Below the pieces are notes generated by a model. That model worked only from the letters and a program-made list of their open reading frames with translations. It did not search any database and was not told the DNA's origin. From the NCBI GenBank assembly GCA_002422605.1, contig DISW01000017.1, positions 1 to 64,000 on the forward strand: a stretch of DNA of 64,000 nucleotides. Reading direction: 5' to 3'. Below are positions 25,790-33,631 of the stretch, one piece after another. This DNA is from Bacteriovoracaceae bacterium UBA6200. GTDB lineage: Bacteria; Bdellovibrionota; Bacteriovoracia; Bacteriovoracales; Bacteriovoracaceae. The position numbers and the translations under genes were made by a program. The first letter of the stretch is position 1, and every line of letters begins with the position of its first letter.

Positions 25790-25818
25790 TTGAAAATTCC
25801 CCATGCTAGTCTTGTAAT
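25790..25818 (+). promoter_or_regulatory. Candidate sigma70-type promoter for the CBS protein
   Basis: TTGAAA at 25790-25795 and TGTAAT at 25813-25818 are spaced exactly 17 bases. The promoter ends 21 bases before the CBS start, leaving room for the AGAGGAGAG ribosome site. Confidence 0.55.
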
Positions 25819-25839
25819 AAATATAAGAGGAGAGAAAAC

Positions 25840-26238
25840 ATGAATGTTTCAGTAGAAGAATACACAAGTCCAATTTTGGTGACTGTGGATCCTGCTGCCA
25901 ATCTGGATCAGGCCATCGAGATGATGCAAGAAAATGGAGTGAGGCACTTACCTGTTGTCCGTGATGATAAAGTGATCGGGATTGTTTCTGAGCGGGATCT
26001 GCTTCTTCATATTGGAAAGAATTGGACTTCCATGATGAAGGTCGGAGACATCATGAGTACGAATCTTCTTAGTGTTCATATCAATGATACATTAGGGGAT
26101 GTGGCCTACCAGCTTTCATCTGAAAAAGTAGGCTCGGCCATCGTACTAGATGAACACGAGGACTTATACGGCATTTTCACAACCACCGATGCCCTGAATG
26201 CCCTGGTAGAAATTATGAATCAAAATCAAGATTCTTAG
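25840..26238 (+). CDS. Tandem CBS-domain protein
   Basis: 132-residue soluble protein made of two CBS domains (about 8-60 and 70-128). Signature segments are NGVRHLPVVRDDKVIGIVSERDLL and SEKVGSAIVLDE. Such stand-alone pairs bind adenine nucleotides and act as energy-state sensors or regulators of partners. The partner is not evident here. Confidence 0.93.
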   Translation: MNVSVEEYTSPILVTVDPAANLDQAIEMMQENGVRHLPVVRDDKVIGIVSERDLLLHIGKNWTSMMKVGDIMSTNLLSVHINDTLGDVAYQLSSEKVGSAIVLDEHEDLYGIFTTTDALNALVEIMNQNQDS

Positions 26239-26268
26239 AATCTTTTCAAATGTTGCAATAAGTTTTAG

Positions 26269-26293
26269 CCATAGGTAAACTGATTACCTATGG
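26269..26293 (+). promoter_or_regulatory. Perfect hairpin covering the HNH gene start codon
   Basis: CCATAGGTAA (26269-26278) pairs fully with 26284-26293 around a five-base loop. The ATG (26290-26292) is inside the 3' arm, and the only AGG ribosome-site candidate is in the 5' arm. It lies 31 bases after the CBS stop, so a terminator role is also possible, although no T-run follows. Confidence 0.5.
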
Positions 26294-26820
26294 TTAAATT
26301 AATCTCTTTATTGTTGCTTGTCAGTTGTTCCCAACCAAGCCTTGTCACTCAAAAATACAATCGAAAAGAATGGAAACATTGGACTGATGTCGATCGAAAT
26401 TGTCTAAATACTCGTCATGAAATTTTAAAATCCCGTTCACTGGTTAAAGTAAAACTTGAAAAAAAAGGATGTAAAGTTAAGGCCGGAAAGTGGGCCGATT
26501 ACTATTATCCTGAATTCCATACTGTGGCCAATGAAGTCGACATAGATCATCTGGTTCCTCTAAAGAATGCTCATCTCACGGGGGGAGCAAAGTGGAATTT
26601 AAAGGATAAGCAAAAATTCGCTAATGATCCGGAAAACCTGGTGATTACTAAAAAGTCGTATAATAGAAAGAAAGGCGACAAGGGGATAGATCGTTGGTTA
26701 CCAGTTCATAAAGATTATGCCTGCAAGTACATTCGTGATTGGAAGAAGATTAAGGAGAAATACAATCTCCAACTATCTCAAGCAGAAAAGAATACAATTA
26801 AAGTAAGCCGCTGCCCTTAA
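26290..26820 (+). CDS. Exported HNH/DUF1524-type nuclease (lipoprotein)
   Basis: 176 residues with a short lipoprotein signal (LLLLVSC, Cys at residue 13). The catalytic region matches the DUF1524 HNH family: Asp-His in VDIDHLVPLKNAH, and Asn near FANDPENL followed by SYNRKKGDKG. It is predicted to cut DNA or RNA outside the cytoplasm, plausibly for nutrient scavenging or prey nucleic-acid digestion. No immunity gene is adjacent. It ends exactly where the convergent metalloprotease gene ends. Confidence 0.85.
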   Translation: MVKLISLLLLVSCSQPSLVTQKYNRKEWKHWTDVDRNCLNTRHEILKSRSLVKVKLEKKGCKVKAGKWADYYYPEFHTVANEVDIDHLVPLKNAHLTGGAKWNLKDKQKFANDPENLVITKKSYNRKKGDKGIDRWLPVHKDYACKYIRDWKKIKEKYNLQLSQAEKNTIKVSRCP

Positions 26821-27603
26821 CTAGTTTTTAGGAACATACCAACAAGAGGGTCTGATTCCTCTCAGATCACCAGCACTCAAGTGGCAGGACCCAGTCATTT
26901 CATCAGAGTAAGTAAAATCAATTTCTTCTGAGACCGGGCAAATCGCTCCCTGCAGGAAAGTATCCAGTCTACATTGAGCACTTGAATGAAGTGTGTAAGT
27001 TTGAGAAACCTGGATTAAGTCCGGGGTGTGAAATTGAGGAATCGGTTCCTGATGTATTTCTTGAAACATTTCAGCTACTGACTTGCCGGCCAGTCCGATT
27101 CTTTGGCAAAGAATCTGCTCCTGCTTTGTCACAAAGGATTGAGTGCATTGATCTTTTAAGTAGTCCGGAGCATTTTTAATAACCCACAATTCATTCTTCC
27201 ACCATCTTCGAAGGCATTTGCTGGTAGCAAAATAATCAGACTGACCCTCAGCACTGGACCAACGATTAGTTCCTTTTTTGGGAGAGCCTCCAAGGTGATG
27301 GCCAAGCTCATGGCATAAGATAAGTTTAAATCCATCTATCGTTAATTTTTTATGGCGGGCCATCCCGCCATAGATGGTAATAATCCAGGCGTCCATGTCT
27401 CTTTCAGCATAGGCATTGACGGAATCGGATGCCCATTGACCATAGACTAATAATTCTGCTTTATGCTTTTGCTTAACTTCTGGAGCAAAAGTTGTCTGAA
27501 AGTTTTTTATGACAGAACGAAAATCCGCTTCAGTGATCTCATTAGTATCACTGGCCACAGCAGAAAATGAAAAGACCCAAATGAGAAGTAGTAGTTTGAT
27601 CAT
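26821..27603 (-). CDS. Secreted HExxH zinc metallopeptidase-like protein
   Basis: 260 residues with a signal peptide (~1-18). The zinc motif is His98-Glu99-x2-His102 (HELGHHLGG), and Glu119/Asp123 in AEGQSDYFA are candidates for the third ligand, as in M48-like gluzincins. About eight Cys outside the motif suggest disulfide stabilisation. Substrate unknown. It is tail-to-tail with the HNH nuclease gene, with no intergenic base. Confidence 0.75.
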   Translation of the reverse strand: MIKLLLLIWVFSFSAVASDTNEITEADFRSVIKNFQTTFAPEVKQKHKAELLVYGQWASDSVNAYAERDMDAWIITIYGGMARHKKLTIDGFKLILCHELGHHLGGSPKKGTNRWSSAEGQSDYFATSKCLRRWWKNELWVIKNAPDYLKDQCTQSFVTKQEQILCQRIGLAGKSVAEMFQEIHQEPIPQFHTPDLIQVSQTYTLHSSAQCRLDTFLQGAICPVSEEIDFTYSDEMTGSCHLSAGDLRGIRPSCWYVPKN

Positions 27604-27670
27604 GAAGTGAAATTATAGGTTACCCAAAGACTTTTTGTCGAATCTTAGGAAAAGATTCATGTTGATCTCA

Positions 27671-27699
27671 TTGACGTCTTGGGGCCCCAAAACATAAAA
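27671..27699 (+). promoter_or_regulatory. Candidate promoter with palindromic operator
   Basis: TTGACG (27671-27676) is followed 16-17 bases later by an AT-rich -10-like CATAAAA. The spacer holds a perfect 12-base palindrome, TTGGGGCCCCAA (27679-27690), placed where a repressor dimer would block RNA polymerase. It lies between divergent genes. Confidence 0.4.
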
Positions 27700-27740
27700 C
27701 TCGAGGCGCTATAGACTCTACCTTTTTTTGGAGAAAACCT

Positions 27741-28136
27741 ATGTCCATGTTAACTCTTGCTCTTATGACACCTCTTTTGATTAAAGTAAGTAATACTGGT
27801 TACGTTCCGCCTCAGTGGGTACGCTCAGAAAAATGTGAGGTCGGAGAATCTAAAATCATTCTTACTAGAACCTACTCCTTCAAATCGATCCAGTACCAGT
27901 TTCCTTATGAAACTGAAGAGAACACTATCGAAGATATGATTGAGAAGGCCCGTCATGAAAGAATAGTCTTTCAAGACAATCATCTCTGTGATGGACCTTC
28001 CACTGTTATTAAGGCCGGGGACGACCTTTTGCTCTATTCAACTGGTGGTTGTGGTTCTCCTAAAAAAATACGACAAGGCCCTTATTCGCTAGCTTTAAGA
28101 GACATTGCTAGTACCTTTTGCCCTACCACTCATTAA
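27741..28136 (+). CDS. Hypothetical protein, probably exported
   Basis: 131 residues. The N-terminus is hydrophobic (LTLALMTPLLIKV) but lacks a clear cleavage site. Four Cys lie in the rest. GGAG precedes the ATG by eight bases. No family recognised. Confidence 0.6.
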   Translation: MSMLTLALMTPLLIKVSNTGYVPPQWVRSEKCEVGESKIILTRTYSFKSIQYQFPYETEENTIEDMIEKARHERIVFQDNHLCDGPSTVIKAGDDLLLYSTGGCGSPKKIRQGPYSLALRDIASTFCPTTH

Positions 28137-28214
28137 CGCGTGGAGCAGTAGGCTTTTTACTTCCAAGTTCACTCTCTGATAGGTAAAGTTATCGCACTTA
28201 AAAAGTGAGGATAT

Positions 28215-28985
28215 ATGAAACTATTAGAAGGTAAAAAAGCTCTTATTCTTGGTTTGGCCAATGACCGCTCCATTGCATGGGGAATCACACAGGCCTTTAA
28301 AGAGCAGGGAGCTTCTATCGCTCTTTCTTATATGAACGATGCCATTAAAAAAAGAGTTGAGCCCTTAGCAGAACAAATTGGTGCTGACTTTATTTTTGAG
28401 ATGGATGTGACTAATGATGCTCATTATCCGGCCATGAGAGAAACAATTGAAAAGAAATGGGGCAAGTTCGACATCATCGTTCATTCCCTGGCCTTTGCTG
28501 ATAAAGAAGATCTTTCTCGTGAGTTTCTTCACACAAGCCGTAAAGGTTTTGCCATGGCCTGTGATATTTCAGCTTTCTCTCTTGTTGGGATCACAGATGC
28601 CCTTCATGATTTATTGAACGATAATGGTTCTATTATCAGCATGACTTATTATGGCTCTCAGAAAGTTGTGAAGAACTATAACGTTATGGGTGTGGCGAAG
28701 GCTGCTTTAGAAGCTTCTACACGTTACCTTGCCTATGACTTAGGCCCTCGTGGAATTAAAGTTAACTGTATATCTGCTGGACCAATTAAAACTCTTGCAG
28801 CCTCTGGCATCTCTGGATTTAGAACTCTTCTTTCTCAGGTTGAAGAAATTTCTCCGATGAAGAAAAACGTTACACCAGAAGATTGCGGTGGGGCAGCTGT
28901 GTATCTGGCTTCAAACCTTTCAGGTGGAGTCACAGGACAAATACTTTACGTCGATTCTGGATTGAATATTCTCGGTGGATTCTAG
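28215..28985 (+). CDS. fabI: Enoyl-ACP reductase (NADH), FabI
   Basis: 256-residue last-step enzyme of fatty-acid elongation, reducing trans-2-enoyl-ACP. It has the FabI-type nucleotide loop (GLANDRSIAWGI) rather than GxxxGxG, and the catalytic Tyr155-x6-Lys162 (YNVMGVAK) with another Tyr about ten residues earlier. It is the target class of triclosan. GTGAGGA lies before the ATG. The next gene starts on the last base of its stop codon. Confidence 0.96.
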   Translation: MKLLEGKKALILGLANDRSIAWGITQAFKEQGASIALSYMNDAIKKRVEPLAEQIGADFIFEMDVTNDAHYPAMRETIEKKWGKFDIIVHSLAFADKEDLSREFLHTSRKGFAMACDISAFSLVGITDALHDLLNDNGSIISMTYYGSQKVVKNYNVMGVAKAALEASTRYLAYDLGPRGIKVNCISAGPIKTLAASGISGFRTLLSQVEEISPMKKNVTPEDCGGAAVYLASNLSGGVTGQILYVDSGLNILGGF

Positions 28986-29389
28986 TGTTTTCGTCCGAAC
29001 ATCTTCACAAAATGAAAGAGGGTATTTCTCTCTTCAATGAGCAAAAATATTGGGAATGCCATGAAGCTCTGGAAGATGTTTGGATGGAAGATGCACAAGA
29101 CCCTGTTCGAAATGTTTATTGGGCCGTCATTCAAGTGGCTGCATCTTGCATCCATTACCGCGAGCAAAATCTCGTAGGTGCTCAAGGAATGATTACAAAA
29201 GCCAAAGAGAAATTTAGACGTTGTAGGGATCAGAAACTTCTTTCATCTTTGGCCTTTGATTATCTGGATTGGCAGGAATTTGAAGAAATTGTGATGAAAG
29301 TTCCTGATGGAAAGAATTCAAAACTTGAAGACTTTATTGATATTTTCAATTTTAGATTTAAAAATTATCCCGCGGATGGAATAAAATGA
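28985..29389 (+). CDS. DUF309 domain protein
   Basis: 134 residues. The family signature is FNEQKYWECHEALEDVWM near the N-terminus. Function unknown; it is probably an all-helical cytoplasmic protein. The GTG at 28985 shares its first base with the fabI stop (TAGTG), indicating translational coupling. The frame is open further upstream to 28883, but that would lie inside fabI. Confidence 0.85.
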   Translation: MFSSEHLHKMKEGISLFNEQKYWECHEALEDVWMEDAQDPVRNVYWAVIQVAASCIHYREQNLVGAQGMITKAKEKFRRCRDQKLLSSLAFDYLDWQEFEEIVMKVPDGKNSKLEDFIDIFNFRFKNYPADGIK

Positions 29390-30126
29390 ATGGTGTTTTA
29401 AGAGCATTTCCTGTTGCAGTAAGAATGATTTTTACAGACCCCGTGAACTTTGTTCTGGCCATCTTTCCGACTCTCATTGCTTTGGGGATTTATATTTTCT
29501 CCGTTGTCGCCATCTATAGAAATTCAGACCATTTTTCTTCCTTCTTTCGGGGCTATATTTATACGGCCGACCAGGCGACGTTACTCGCTAAGGTTTTAAC
29601 AGGCATTTTAATCATTTTCTTTTTCTTCCTAATGAGCTGGACCTTTATCATTGTAGTTGGAGTTATAGCTGCGCCATTTAATTCACTCCTGAGTGCTCGT
29701 ATCGAAACGAAGCTCGTAAAAAAAATCTATATGGATGAAGATCAGGGGAAGGCCCTTTCTGAAGTAAAAAAAGGAATGGGGCAAACCTTTGTTAATGAAA
29801 TAAAAAAATTGATTGTGATCGGTCTCATGGCCCTGATGGCGTTCTTTTTTAATTTATTTCCACCACTTTATCCAGTTGGCTTCCTGCTCGTAGCAACGCT
29901 ACTCGCGGTTCAATTTGTTGATTATTCCTGGTCACGGCATGATCTACACTTCGGGGCCTGCATCAAGGATACTTTTAAAAATATTCTTCCTTACTCAGCT
30001 TCAGGAGCTATGTTTTTGATGATGGTTGCAATCCCTCTCATTAATGCCATAGTCCCCGCACTTGCAACTAGTTACTTCACTGTCTTATGGCTTCACCGCC
30101 AAAAGAAGATCGACTTAGCTCCTTGA
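29386..30126 (+). CDS. EI24/CysZ-like integral membrane protein
   Basis: 246 residues with four or more hydrophobic segments (about 20-45, 65-95, 145-180 and 205-235). The N-terminal VRMIFTDPVNFVLAIFPTL pattern matches EI24-domain proteins. CysZ relatives import sulfate, but no cysteine genes lie nearby. It starts by ATGA overlap with the DUF309 gene and ends with a 50-base tail-to-tail overlap with the DUF5996 gene. Confidence 0.8.
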   Translation: MNGVLRAFPVAVRMIFTDPVNFVLAIFPTLIALGIYIFSVVAIYRNSDHFSSFFRGYIYTADQATLLAKVLTGILIIFFFFLMSWTFIIVVGVIAAPFNSLLSARIETKLVKKIYMDEDQGKALSEVKKGMGQTFVNEIKKLIVIGLMALMAFFFNLFPPLYPVGFLLVATLLAVQFVDYSWSRHDLHFGACIKDTFKNILPYSASGAMFLMMVAIPLINAIVPALATSYFTVLWLHRQKKIDLAP

Positions 30127-31045
30127 GTTTAAAGAGATGAGGACTCACTTCTAACAAGTCTCTATCCCAACCTCCTATATTGGCGACAGATCGATAGCTA
30201 CTATTCAAAAATTTCATAAGGGTTTCTGACTGTTTAGATGAAGTGCGAACCACCTCATAAGGAAGAATAAATTCTTTTAATTCCTGATGATAAAAAGCTC
30301 CTTCGGGTTCGATATGGGCCTTGTTGAATCCAACTGGTTCTGGATAAGCATAGGCGTAAAAGGCAGCATGGGGGTACATCTCATTGCCTGGCCAGAATCC
30401 ACAACTCATAACTTCGTGAGAGTAAGCCTCTCTCACCACTTCATCTGAGAGATTAGGAACTCCACCCGGATGCTCTGGTGCTCTCCTGCCAGAAAACCTC
30501 GTTACTGCTAAATCAAAGCTCCCCCAAAAGAAATGAACAGGGCTGCTTTTACCTACGAAATTTGAGCGGAATTCCTGAAAGACGTTATGGCATCTAACTA
30601 ATACCTGGAACCATTGATTTGCAGCGTTGGCGTCATAGGTAGCATGAGTATGGTCTTGCTCAAAAGGTATTGCATCAACGACTTCATTAGGTACGGGTTC
30701 AAAAGTTGCCTCTACACCCATTGCCTTCAAGCCTTCCATAAAATGTGAATAAAAGTCTGCAACACTTTCATCTTTTAATGGGATGATATGCTTTTTCCCC
30801 CGGCTATCCATCATCTGTAATTGGTGATCAAAAAAATCAAAATCCAGTGTCATGGTTCGATCTTTTAAGGGGATAGTTGAAGTAGTGAGACCTCTGGCAG
30901 TCAGATAAAAAGTGGTATTCCAGGAATGATTGGTCCAGGGCGATTTACAAAGTCTAAGCTTTCCAGCAATTTGAAGCCAACGGTGGAGCGTCTGATAGGT
31001 TGGTTTCCATCTTCTATACTCAAGTTTTGGCCATTCAGTTAACAT
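30077..31045 (-). CDS. DUF5996 family protein
   Basis: 322 residues, cytoplasmic. Recognised from WNTTFYLTARGLTTSTIP, PVHFFWGSFDLAVTRFSGRRAP and CGFWPGN, which are conserved in DUF5996. Function unknown. The C-terminal 16 codons are antisense to the end of the EI24 gene, so either one gene's end is not conserved or the overlap is real. Confidence 0.85.
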   Translation of the reverse strand: MLTEWPKLEYRRWKPTYQTLHRWLQIAGKLRLCKSPWTNHSWNTTFYLTARGLTTSTIPLKDRTMTLDFDFFDHQLQMMDSRGKKHIIPLKDESVADFYSHFMEGLKAMGVEATFEPVPNEVVDAIPFEQDHTHATYDANAANQWFQVLVRCHNVFQEFRSNFVGKSSPVHFFWGSFDLAVTRFSGRRAPEHPGGVPNLSDEVVREAYSHEVMSCGFWPGNEMYPHAAFYAYAYPEPVGFNKAHIEPEGAFYHQELKEFILPYEVVRTSSKQSETLMKFLNSSYRSVANIGGWDRDLLEVSPHLFKLKELSRSSFGGEAIRQ

Positions 31046-31106
31046 AACGACTCCTTGATGAGAGAAGTCTAAAGTTTTGGGACAGTAAAAAAAGGTGCGA
31101 GGAAGC

Positions 31107-31135
31107 TTGAGAGTTGTGTCTAAATTGTTGATAAT
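31107..31135 (+). promoter_or_regulatory. Promoter placing transcription start at the GT9 start codon
   Basis: TTGAGA (31107-31112), a 17-base spacer and GATAAT (31130-31135) form a good sigma70-type promoter. The ATG follows only six bases later, so the mRNA would begin at or next to it. No ribosome site is visible. Confidence 0.55.
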
Positions 31136-31141
31136 AGTCCA

Positions 31142-32158
31142 ATGGAAAAAGCACCGGATAATGAGATCAAGGTTATTGCGATTAAGCTTCCTTCTGATCT
31201 ACAGGAGAGGATATTAACCTTTCCTTTCCTTCACGCGATCAGTGAGTATTATCCCAAAGCAGCTCTTCATTTTATAACTCCTAAACATCAAGTTGAAGTT
31301 CTCAATCTTCTGCCTTTCAAGGCCTATTACCATTTATACAATGAAGATGAGATGACTAATATATTTGACATCCATCGTTTTTGCGCCAACGCCAATATCT
31401 ATAATGTTGATCTGTTTATTTCTCTGACTAATTCATTTATTGATGCATGCATTGGTCTGGGACTAAGGGCCAAGGAGCGAGTGGGTTTTGCTGATAACTG
31501 GAAAACAATGGTATTAACCAGGAAAATACCACGTCCAACCGGCCATCATGTAGTGGAAGACTTAAATCAACTTTTCCAATTAGTTGTAGGAGAGACTGCC
31601 GATAAACGAATGCGAGTCCTATCTCGTCCCCTAGAATATATTCTTCCTCAGGAAGAAGAGAAATCAGAGCCTCCTCCTTATATAGCCATTAATCTCTCAC
31701 CCCTTCGAGAAGCTGTGATTGAAGAAGAATGGATCGAACTGGTATCGCTTTTTTCTGATCAAAAAATTGTCTTCTTTGCTTCTGAAGAACCTGTAAAAGT
31801 AAAAGTTCTCATGGATACTTTCATAGCTCGATTACCAAATACAAACCAGTACGTGGATTTCGTTTATTATGATTGGATCGAACTTGCCCGGATGCTCGCT
31901 CACTCTGCAGGGGTCATTACTTATTCTGGAGCGGCAGGGGCCTTAAGTTCTTATGTAGGAGCAAGGTCTATCATCCTTTACGAAAATGAAAACCCTCAAA
32001 GAACAGGCCCTTTTTATTTTATGACCGATGTGGCGATTATGGGTGTGAATGATCCAACACTGGTTCATTCAATTAAATCCAAGGATGTCTTAAAGAAAAG
32101 AGTGAGCTTTGATATGATAAAGGTTTTTGAAAAAGCTTGTGAGTTTTTTAAAATTTAG
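31142..32158 (+). CDS. Glycosyltransferase family 9 (heptosyltransferase-like)
   Basis: 338-residue GT-B enzyme related to LPS heptosyltransferases. The N-terminal IKLPSDLQERILTFPFLHAI region and the C-terminal HSAGVITYSGAAGALSSYVGA region match the family. The latter occupies the usual position of the TGDTGPMHLAAAL-type donor site, with the charged residues missing, so donor use may differ. It probably acts on LPS core or another surface glycan. It overlaps the convergent gene at 32155 by four bases. Confidence 0.8.
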   Translation: MEKAPDNEIKVIAIKLPSDLQERILTFPFLHAISEYYPKAALHFITPKHQVEVLNLLPFKAYYHLYNEDEMTNIFDIHRFCANANIYNVDLFISLTNSFIDACIGLGLRAKERVGFADNWKTMVLTRKIPRPTGHHVVEDLNQLFQLVVGETADKRMRVLSRPLEYILPQEEEKSEPPPYIAINLSPLREAVIEEEWIELVSLFSDQKIVFFASEEPVKVKVLMDTFIARLPNTNQYVDFVYYDWIELARMLAHSAGVITYSGAAGALSSYVGARSIILYENENPQRTGPFYFMTDVAIMGVNDPTLVHSIKSKDVLKKRVSFDMIKVFEKACEFFKI

Positions 32159-32541
32159 CGTTCTGAAAATCTCTTATCTTTGCTGAAAATAAAATTTATA
32201 TTTCTGCCGTTGTCTCGAGAAATGACAAAATAACCTAGGTTGGTGAAAGCAAAACAAGTTTGAGACTGAGGCAAATCGGCTAACAGTAAAGTGCAGCTTG
32301 GTGCCACTTTGATAATGACTTCATCACTTCGGCATAATAGTCGACTATTGGTTAAAAAGATCAGTGCATTCTTCGCGCTTTCATTATCCAAAGCCTCTTT
32401 ACCATCATTCCATTCCTCGCGGGTTACCTGATGAAGACCGGAGTGCTTATTGTAAGGAAGTAACTTATCAAGGCAGGTTAAAGATTGGGAGTAAGAACTA
32501 TTACTAAAGAGTAAGAAACTTACTAGAAATAACTTGAACAT
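32155..32541 (-). CDS. Secreted hypothetical protein
   Basis: 128 residues with a signal peptide (~1-18, ending SSYS-QS). Four Cys in the mature part (TCLDK, LLCRS, SCTLL, TCFAF). No family recognised. Confidence 0.6.
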   Translation of the reverse strand: MFKLFLVSFLLFSNSSYSQSLTCLDKLLPYNKHSGLHQVTREEWNDGKEALDNESAKNALIFLTNSRLLCRSDEVIIKVAPSCTLLLADLPQSQTCFAFTNLGYFVISRDNGRNINFIFSKDKRFSER

Positions 32542-32782
32542 ATACCTTGATCCTTCGTTACTTAATATTTAAACCTCGTTGACAATTTACAGCAACTAAA
32601 TGTTTCAAAAAAGGGGGGAAGACAGTTTGTTCTAAAATAGTTGAGCTTTTTAATAAAGGGTTGGTACTGGCTTTGACTATTAACCAAAAATATAACTCGT
32701 GCGAAATCATAAATGATCGTAGGATTAGTTGGGACTATACGGGTTGAAAGCGGCCTCGTTTTGAAGAGGTCTTGGGAGCGAA

Positions 32783-33631
32783 ATGAATGATTCCGTTCAG
32801 CAACTGCCTCTATTAACTGCTGAGCAATTTGAATATTTTAGAAAACGAATTTTTGATTTGGCCGGGATTTCTCTGTCTACGGCCAAATTTGATTTACTTC
32901 AGGCTCGTTTGCGGACCAGAGTCATCAAGTTAGGCTTTTCTGATTATCAGGAGTACCGCCATTATTTGGAAAGCCAGCCAAATAATAGTAACGAATGGGA
33001 AATCTTCGTTAATTTGTTAACGACTAATAAAACAGATTGGTTTCGTGAGCCTAAGCACTTTGATTTCATTAGAAATACATTCTTACCTCAATGGATGAAA
33101 GAAAAAAAAGATCATTTAAATGTCTGGTGTGCGGCGAGTTCGACAGGCGAGGAGCCTTACACGCTATCATTGGTACTAAAGCAATCTTTAAAAGACACTG
33201 ACATTTCTTATAGTATTGATGCCACAGACATCGATTCGAAGGTATTAAAGATCGCTCAGAATGGCGTTTATCCGAAATCCAGACTTGAGCAAGTCCCTTC
33301 ACAATTTCATGCCGCTGGTTTTTGCCTGGGAACCAAAGAGATATCAGATTGGATGAAAGTCAGAAAAGAAATTAAGGCACCAGTTTCTTTTCACCGATTG
33401 AATCTAATTGAATTTCCCTACCCTTTAAAAAAAACATATGATTTGATTTTATGCCGAAATGTTCTCATCTATTTTAATAGTGAAACAATTACTAAAGTTG
33501 CAGAAGGCCTGTTTAATCAAGCTTCAAATAATTCCATCCTCATTACTTCTCATTCAGAATCATTACAAAATGTAAAAACTTCATGGAGATATCTTTATCC
33601 ATCTATTTATGCAAAAGGAAATCTCTTCTGA
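32783..33631 (+). CDS. cheR: Chemoreceptor glutamate methyltransferase CheR
   Basis: 282-residue enzyme methylating chemoreceptors with SAM. The helical CheR N-domain covers about 12-75. The methyltransferase domain shows TNKTDWFREPKHFDF, the SAM motif CAASSTGEEPY and LILCRNVLIYF. No pentapeptide-binding insert is evident. It overlaps the CheD-CheB gene, making an adaptation module. No receptor, CheA or CheW gene lies in the window. Confidence 0.95.
   Translation: MNDSVQQLPLLTAEQFEYFRKRIFDLAGISLSTAKFDLLQARLRTRVIKLGFSDYQEYRHYLESQPNNSNEWEIFVNLLTTNKTDWFREPKHFDFIRNTFLPQWMKEKKDHLNVWCAASSTGEEPYTLSLVLKQSLKDTDISYSIDATDIDSKVLKIAQNGVYPKSRLEQVPSQFHAAGFCLGTKEISDWMKVRKEIKAPVSFHRLNLIEFPYPLKKTYDLILCRNVLIYFNSETITKVAEGLFNQASNNSILITSHSESLQNVKTSWRYLYPSIYAKGNLF

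Noticed and set aside
26290..27603. Toxin-immunity pair (HNH nuclease plus metallopeptidase)
   Set aside because: The neighbour is itself a secreted HExxH protein, not an inhibitor-like protein, and the genes are convergent rather than co-transcribed.
28883..28984. Upstream start of the DUF309 gene inside fabI
   Set aside because: The coupled GTG at the fabI stop fits the family N-terminus; the upstream residues have no family support.
32542..32782. Promoter for the chemotaxis pair (TTGACT...TATAAC)
   Set aside because: The hexamers are only 12 bases apart, too close for a sigma70 promoter, and no convincing sigma28-type boxes were found in this gap.
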